A DNA stretch of 64,000 nt. It comes from Sellimonas catena (GTDB lineage Bacteria; Bacillota; Clostridia; Lachnospirales; Lachnospiraceae). Positions within the stretch are counted from its first letter, which is position 1. The number at the start of each line of letters is the position of its first letter. The stretch lies in NCBI RefSeq assembly GCF_045063725.1, contig NZ_CP173695.1; one strand, 5' to 3'. The notes beneath the pieces were generated by a model, which saw nothing but the letters and a program-made list of their open reading frames with translations, was not told where the DNA came from and made no database searches. A program made the position numbers and the translations under genes. This document shows positions 59,501 to 64,000 of the stretch, piece after piece.

Positions 59501-62369
59501 TATTTTGGAACGCATAAAGGAAACAGTCATCAAGCTTGTAAAGTCCAGAATGTTTATCGCGAGTATTGTCTTCTGCGTGATGTTCGCGATTCTGGTGCAG
59601 AGAGTGTTCTATCTTCAGATTGTAAGAGGCGAGAGCTATCTGAACGACTACAAACTCCAGATTCAGAAAACAAGAGAAGTACAGGGCACAAGAGGACGGA
59701 TTCTCGACCGGAACGGAACAGTTCTGGCGGACAATGTTCTTGCCTATTCGGTAACGATCGAAGATAACGGGGATTACGATACGACTAAGCAGAAAAACAA
59801 GGAGCTGAACGCGACAGTCCGCAGAGTAATCGATATTATCGAGAAAAACGGGGACTCCATCATCAACAGCTTCGGTATTGTCCTCAATGATAGCGGTGAG
59901 TATGAGTTTTCTACGGAAGGCACGGCGCGTCTTCGGTTTATTGCCGACATTTTTGGGTATGCTACAATAGACAAGCTGTCCGAGAAACAGAAAAACTATA
60001 CAGCGGCAGATATTATCCACTATCTGTGCACCGATGAGACGTACGGATACGGAATCAATGAGGACGATTACGAGAAATCGGATATTCTGAAGCTTGTCAA
60101 TATCCGGTATGCGATCAGCCTGAACAAGTACCGGAAATATATTGCAACGACAATTGCAACAAATGTCAGTGATACAACAGTGGCGGAAATAATGGAAAAT
60201 CAGGAGGAGCTGACAGGAGTCAGCATCGAAGAGAGCTCCATCCGCCAGTATAACAACAGTAAATATTTTGCATCGATTATCGGCTATACCGGACAGATTT
60301 CCCAGGATGAGTACAATGCACTTTCCGAGGAAGAGCAGGAATCCTACTCTCTGACAGATATTGTCGGAAAGGCCGGGATTGAAAAAGCAATGGACAGCAC
60401 CCTTCAGGGAGAAAAAGGAGAGACGAAAATCTACGTCAACAATGTCGGAAAGGTCATCGATTCCGAGAAGGTGACAGAGGCAAAGGCAGGAAATGATGTA
60501 TACCTGTCAATTGACGCGGATCTTCAGATTGCCGCCTACAATATTCTCGAAGAGAAGCTTGCGGCGATTCTGCTTTCCAAGATGGTCAACCGTCTTGACT
60601 ATGATACAAGCAAAGTAACCGATGCAGACTCCATCGTCATTCCGGTGGGAGATGTTTATAATGCATTTTTCAAGAACGAGATCATTGATACAAGCCAGTT
60701 TACCCAAAGTGATGCGGGCACTGCAGAAAAAGAGGTTCTGGAGACCTATTCCAGGAGAGAGGAAGACGCGATCAGTTCCGTGCTTTCCGAAATGCAGAAT
60801 GCAAACGGGACGGCCTACCAGGATCTGTCTGACCGGATGAAAGCCTACATGGACTATGTGGTGGACACACTTCTGACAGATGATTCCGGAATCCTTGTTG
60901 AGGACAGAATCGATACAAGCGATGAGACCTATCTTGCATGGAAAGAAGAGGAGACGATCGGAGTTAATGAATATCTGAATTATGCGATTTCACAGAACTG
61001 GATCGACACCTCAAAACTGACCGATTATCTGGAAGGGGATGCAAGCTATTCAAGCGCTTCCGAGATTTATCAGGCAATTGTGCAGTATGTGGGAGAAGTG
61101 CTTGGAGATGACGGTGATTTTGAAAAAATCATCTATGAATATATGATCAAATCCGGGGATATTTCAGGAAACCAGGTCTGCTGTATCCTGTATGAGCAGA
61201 ATATTCTGAAATATGATGAAACCCAGTACAACCGGCTGAGAAGTTCCGGTTCAACAGCTGCTTATAACTTTATCCGGAGCAAGATTGAAAGTCTGGAGAT
61301 TACGCCCGGCGAACTGGGACTGGAGCCGTGTACCGGATCCATCGTGATTACGGATCCGAGCAACGGACAGGTGCTTGCCATGGTTTCCTATCCGGGTTAT
61401 GACAACAATCGTCTGGCAAATACGATGGATTCCGACTATTATGCACAGCTGAACTCCATGACGTCGAGTCCGCTTTACAACAAAGCAACACAGGAACGGA
61501 CGGCGCCTGGTTCCACATATAAACCGCTTGTTTCCATTGCAGGTCTGACCGAGGAAGTAATCAGCACAGGCACTACGATTTCCTGTACCGGAATTTTTGA
61601 TAAGATTTCTCCGATCGCACGATGCTGGATCTATCCGGGCTCTCATGGAAGCTTAAATGTGGTAAGCGCGATTCAGCACTCCTGTAACGATTTCTTCTAC
61701 GAAGTAGGCTACCGTCTTGGAACAACGGGCGGAGAATACAATGATGCATACGGAATTGAGCGTCTGCAGAAATATGCGGAGGAATTCGGCCTTGGAGACA
61801 CAACCGGGCTGGAAATCACGGAGTCGCAGCCGCAGATTTCCGACAGTGACGTAGTACGTTCTTCTATTGGACAGGGAACCAACAACTATACAACATCAGG
61901 GCTTGCACGTTATATCAGCGCAGTTGCCAATGAGGGGACCGTCTATAATCTGTCATTATTTGATAAAACAACGGATGTCAACGGAAATCTTGTGAAAGAT
62001 TATGAGCCAAGTGTCAGAAATGAGGTGGAAGGAATTGCGAATTCCACATGGACAGCAGTTCACAATGGAATGCGCAGAATGGTTACCAATACTTCCACAT
62101 TCAATAGTCTCGGAGACTTTGAACTGTACGGAAAGACAGGTACCGCACAGCAGAGTACGACGCATCCGAACCACGGCCTGTTCGTTGGATTTACATCAGG
62201 ACAGGACACCAACGTTGCGTTTGCGATCCGTATCGCAAATGGTTATAATTCTACGTATCCTTCTGAAATAGGGCGTGATATTATCCGCTACTATTACGGG
62301 CTGGATGAAGAAGATGAAATCGTGACGGGACATGCAGCATCCCTTGGAACGGTTGTTTCAGGAGACTGA
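59493..62369 (+). CDS. mrdA: Penicillin-binding protein 2 (elongation transpeptidase)
   Basis: PBP2 crosslinks peptidoglycan during elongation together with RodA. TTG 59493 has AAAGGAG at a workable distance; a GTG at 59481 would overlap that site. The 958-residue protein has a membrane helix (about residues 20-40) and the dimerisation segment QGTRGRILDRNGTVLADN. S-x-x-K is in TAPGSTYKPLVS (about residue 673), S-x-N in HSCNDFF (about residue 730), and K-T-G in YGKTGTAQQS. At 958 residues it is larger than most PBP2 (about 600-700); a central insertion of about 250 residues lies around residues 350-600, before the transpeptidase core. Confidence 0.92.
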   Translation: MFNILERIKETVIKLVKSRMFIASIVFCVMFAILVQRVFYLQIVRGESYLNDYKLQIQKTREVQGTRGRILDRNGTVLADNVLAYSVTIEDNGDYDTTKQKNKELNATVRRVIDIIEKNGDSIINSFGIVLNDSGEYEFSTEGTARLRFIADIFGYATIDKLSEKQKNYTAADIIHYLCTDETYGYGINEDDYEKSDILKLVNIRYAISLNKYRKYIATTIATNVSDTTVAEIMENQEELTGVSIEESSIRQYNNSKYFASIIGYTGQISQDEYNALSEEEQESYSLTDIVGKAGIEKAMDSTLQGEKGETKIYVNNVGKVIDSEKVTEAKAGNDVYLSIDADLQIAAYNILEEKLAAILLSKMVNRLDYDTSKVTDADSIVIPVGDVYNAFFKNEIIDTSQFTQSDAGTAEKEVLETYSRREEDAISSVLSEMQNANGTAYQDLSDRMKAYMDYVVDTLLTDDSGILVEDRIDTSDETYLAWKEEETIGVNEYLNYAISQNWIDTSKLTDYLEGDASYSSASEIYQAIVQYVGEVLGDDGDFEKIIYEYMIKSGDISGNQVCCILYEQNILKYDETQYNRLRSSGSTAAYNFIRSKIESLEITPGELGLEPCTGSIVITDPSNGQVLAMVSYPGYDNNRLANTMDSDYYAQLNSMTSSPLYNKATQERTAPGSTYKPLVSIAGLTEEVISTGTTISCTGIFDKISPIARCWIYPGSHGSLNVVSAIQHSCNDFFYEVGYRLGTTGGEYNDAYGIERLQKYAEEFGLGDTTGLEITESQPQISDSDVVRSSIGQGTNNYTTSGLARYISAVANEGTVYNLSLFDKTTDVNGNLVKDYEPSVRNEVEGIANSTWTAVHNGMRRMVTNTSTFNSLGDFELYGKTGTAQQSTTHPNHGLFVGFTSGQDTNVAFAIRIANGYNSTYPSEIGRDIIRYYYGLDEEDEIVTGHAASLGTVVSGD

Positions 62370-62469
62370 TGATGTACCGGAAATTACGAAAGAAAGAAGG
62401 CGGCATGGCAGGGGCGGATTTCTCCTGTCTGTTGTCTTTCCATCAAGTTTGGTCTTAGGAGGAAGGAAC

Positions 62470-63261
62470 ATGGGTGAAGTTATTGTTATTACATCAGGAA
62501 AAGGCGGTGTCGGGAAGACGACGACGACCGCGAATATAGGGGCCGGCCTTGCAAAGCTTGGGAAAAAAGTGCTGGTCATCGACACGGATCTGGGACTTAG
62601 GAATCTGGATGTTGTAATGGGGCTGGAAAACCGGATCGTCTACAATCTGGTTGACGTGATCGAAGGGAAATGCAGACTGAAGCAGGCAGCCATTCACGAC
62701 AAACGATATGAGGGGCTTTATCTGCTCCCGTCTGCCCAGACAAAGGATAAATCCGCCATCTCTCCGGAGCAGATGAAAAAGCTGACCGCGGATCTGAGAG
62801 AGGAGTATGATTATGTGCTTCTGGACTGTCCGGCAGGAATCGAGCAGGGCTTTGAAAATGCCGTGGCAGGAGCTGGCCGTGCAGTTGTTGTGACAACGCC
62901 GGAGGTTTCCGCGATCCGGGATGCGGACCGGATTATTGGTCTTCTGGAGGCAAAGCAGATCCGGAACCTCGAACTGGTGATCAACCGGATCCGGATTGAT
63001 ATGGTAAAGCGCGGAGACATGATGTCCGTGGAAGATGTGACCGAGATTCTTCCGATCCATCTGCTTGGCGCCATTCCGGATGACGAACAGGTCGTGATCG
63101 CGACAAATCAGGGTGAACCTGTTGCGGGTGATGATTCCCCGTCAGGGAAGGCCTATATGAATATCTGCCGAAGACTTACGGGGGAGGAAGTTCCTCTCAT
63201 GGATATGGATGAGAAGGGAGGACTGTTCTCCCGGCTCACACATCTGTTCAAAAAGAATTAA
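62470..63261 (+). CDS. minD: Septum site-determining ATPase MinD
   Basis: MinD is a membrane-bound ATPase that places the division site. The start ATG 62470 follows AGGAGGAAGGA. The 263-residue protein has the deviant Walker A GKGGVGKTTTTANIG (about residues 10-24), switch I DTDLGLRNLD, switch II LDCPAGIEQGF and a C-terminal amphipathic helix (GGLFSRLTHLFKKN) for membrane binding. minE follows 14 bp later, but minC is absent between PBP2 and minD, where it often lies. Confidence 0.95.
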   Translation: MGEVIVITSGKGGVGKTTTTANIGAGLAKLGKKVLVIDTDLGLRNLDVVMGLENRIVYNLVDVIEGKCRLKQAAIHDKRYEGLYLLPSAQTKDKSAISPEQMKKLTADLREEYDYVLLDCPAGIEQGFENAVAGAGRAVVVTTPEVSAIRDADRIIGLLEAKQIRNLELVINRIRIDMVKRGDMMSVEDVTEILPIHLLGAIPDDEQVVIATNQGEPVAGDDSPSGKAYMNICRRLTGEEVPLMDMDEKGGLFSRLTHLFKKN

Positions 63262-63275
63262 GCAGGAGGCAGAAA

Positions 63276-63506
63276 ATGGGATTATTTGAAGGAATGGAAA
63301 AAAAAGCGTCTGTCGGGATCGCAAAAGACCGCCTCAGAACGGTTCTCGTATCCGACAGAATGGATTGTAACCCAAATGTATGTGAACTGTTCCAGAAAGA
63401 ACTGTTTCTGACGGTATCAAAATACATTGATACAACTCCGGAAACCTTTGATGTTTCAGTCACCCGTTCCCGGATTACCATTACACTGACAGGAGAAAAG
63501 CTTTGA
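63276..63506 (+). CDS. minE: Cell division topological specificity factor MinE
   Basis: This 76-residue protein has AGCAGGAGG before the ATG. It contains KDRLRTVLVSDRMDCNP (MinD-interacting helix) and the topological specificity domain VSKYIDTTPETFDVSVTRS. MinE stimulates the MinD ATPase. It overlaps rodA by 4 bp. Confidence 0.93.
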   Translation: MGLFEGMEKKASVGIAKDRLRTVLVSDRMDCNPNVCELFQKELFLTVSKYIDTTPETFDVSVTRSRITITLTGEKL

Positions 63507-64000
63507 AGATACTGAAATTTACGAAACCATACCGTTTAAAAGATTTTAAATTTTCGCTGCTGATTTCCGTGCTTGCCCTGACATGTCTGGGCATCATGGT
63601 AATCGGAAGTGCTAAGCAGTCTGTTCAGGGAAGACAGATCATCGGACTGGTCATCGGATTGATCGCACTGGCCGTTGTATCCATGATTGATTATGTATGG
63701 ATTTTGAATCTGCAGTGGATCCTTTACGGTCTGACGATCGCGATGCTTCTGGCCGTACGATTCTTTGGAAAAGACGTAAACGGGGCAACAAGATGGATTG
63801 ATTTCGGATTTACGACGTTTCAGCCGTCCGAACTTGCAAAGATCCTGCTTGTTCTGTTCTTTGCGAAATATATTATGAATCATGAAGATGAGATTACAAA
63901 GCCGGTTACGATCATAAAGGCAGTACTTCTGATGGCGGCACCATGCTTTCTGATCTACAAGCAGCCGGACCTTTCAACGACGATTTCGATTGTTCTGGTA
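63503..64000 (+). CDS. rodA: RodA-like SEDS protein (partial, 5' part)
   Basis: The frame from TTG 63503 (AGGAG 8 bp upstream) is open to the window end, 166 codons. It has FSLLISVLALTCLGIMVIGSA (helix 1), GRQIIGLVIGLIALAVV and the RodA pattern KDVNGATRWIDFGFTTFQPSELAKI. RodA polymerises glycan with PBP2. The C-terminal half lies outside the window. Confidence 0.92.
   Translation, partial: MKILKFTKPYRLKDFKFSLLISVLALTCLGIMVIGSAKQSVQGRQIIGLVIGLIALAVVSMIDYVWILNLQWILYGLTIAMLLAVRFFGKDVNGATRWIDFGFTTFQPSELAKILLVLFFAKYIMNHEDEITKPVTIIKAVLLMAAPCFLIYKQPDLSTTISIVLV

Noticed and set aside
62369..62458. Small 29-aa frame between PBP2 and minD as a gene
   Set aside because: It overlaps the PBP2 stop and has a GGAG, but its sequence has no family or codon signal, and minD has its own strong site. 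Kept only as a remark.
1..64000. tRNA, rRNA or CRISPR arrays
   Set aside because: No tRNA-like cloverleaf, rRNA core sequence or regularly spaced direct repeat was found by reading. A tRNA search program could still find one that I missed.

Overview
The window is a contiguous piece of a low-to-moderate GC, spore-forming, anaerobic Firmicute, most likely a member of the Lachnospiraceae; the genus is not certain. The evidence is an RnfCDGEAB operon in clostridial order, alpha/beta SASP and GerW-like sporulation genes, a U32 peptidase / FtsW-like / PBP cluster, a mreBCD-PBP2-minDE-rodA cluster, QueT and Gx-type transporters, and the codon style. Most of the core genes lie on the + strand.

Layout. 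1-8.1 kb is a mobile and decayed zone: small prophage-like genes (261-807), an IS66 element with perfect 25-bp ends but a frameshifted TnpC (825-3487) butted into a degenerate IS3/IS150-type element (to 4618), an AT-rich three-gene cassette of unknown function (4753-6059), and an IS4-family element (6510-8105). 8.08-10.5 kb holds two head-to-head fragments of surface-protein genes meeting at about 8693. 10.6-17 kb carries two small membrane genes (one VanZ-like), queT, the dTDP-rhamnose operon rfbA-B-D-C (minus strand) and a MerR regulator fused to a methyltransferase. 17-19 kb has a transposase remnant and an Rpn-type nuclease gene.

19-43.7 kb is a dense core block: vanZ-ispH-rpsA with overlapping ends, the Rnf ion-pumping ferredoxin:NAD oxidoreductase, DUF2752, a NusG-domain-II protein and a Gx transporter, ruvAB, zapA, U32 peptidase, an FtsW-family protein overlapping a class B PBP by 179 bp, a DUF2953 / GerW-like sporulation pair, rpmB, Asp23 plus FakA-like kinase, recG, an orphan HicB-like gene and a SASP gene.

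43.8-55.8 kb is a second accessory island between SASP and DUF4321. It holds an ISLre2 element, a probable toxin-antitoxin-chaperone (TAC) operon (HigB-like toxin, HigA-like antitoxin with a C-terminal tail, SecB-like chaperone) with a promoter/operator in front, an IS1182 element inserted in the last codons of the SecB-like gene (6-bp CTATAG duplication), an IS3 element with a -1 frameshift site, a DDE transposase of IS6-like type, a radical SAM/SPASM C-terminal remnant, and a pair of ABC exporters. The last items look like a decayed or exported-peptide (RiPP) locus.

56-64 kb returns to core: DUF4321, radC, mreB, mreC, mreD, PBP2, minD, minE and the start of rodA, i.e. the cell-elongation and division-site module. 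minC is not present in its usual neighbourhood between PBP2 and minD.

The strongest candidate for an unusual system is the TAC operon at 45.8-47.1 kb in a Gram-positive host. Secondary candidates are the SPASM remnant with its ABC exporter pair, the head-to-head adhesin junction, and the uncharacterised AT-rich trio.
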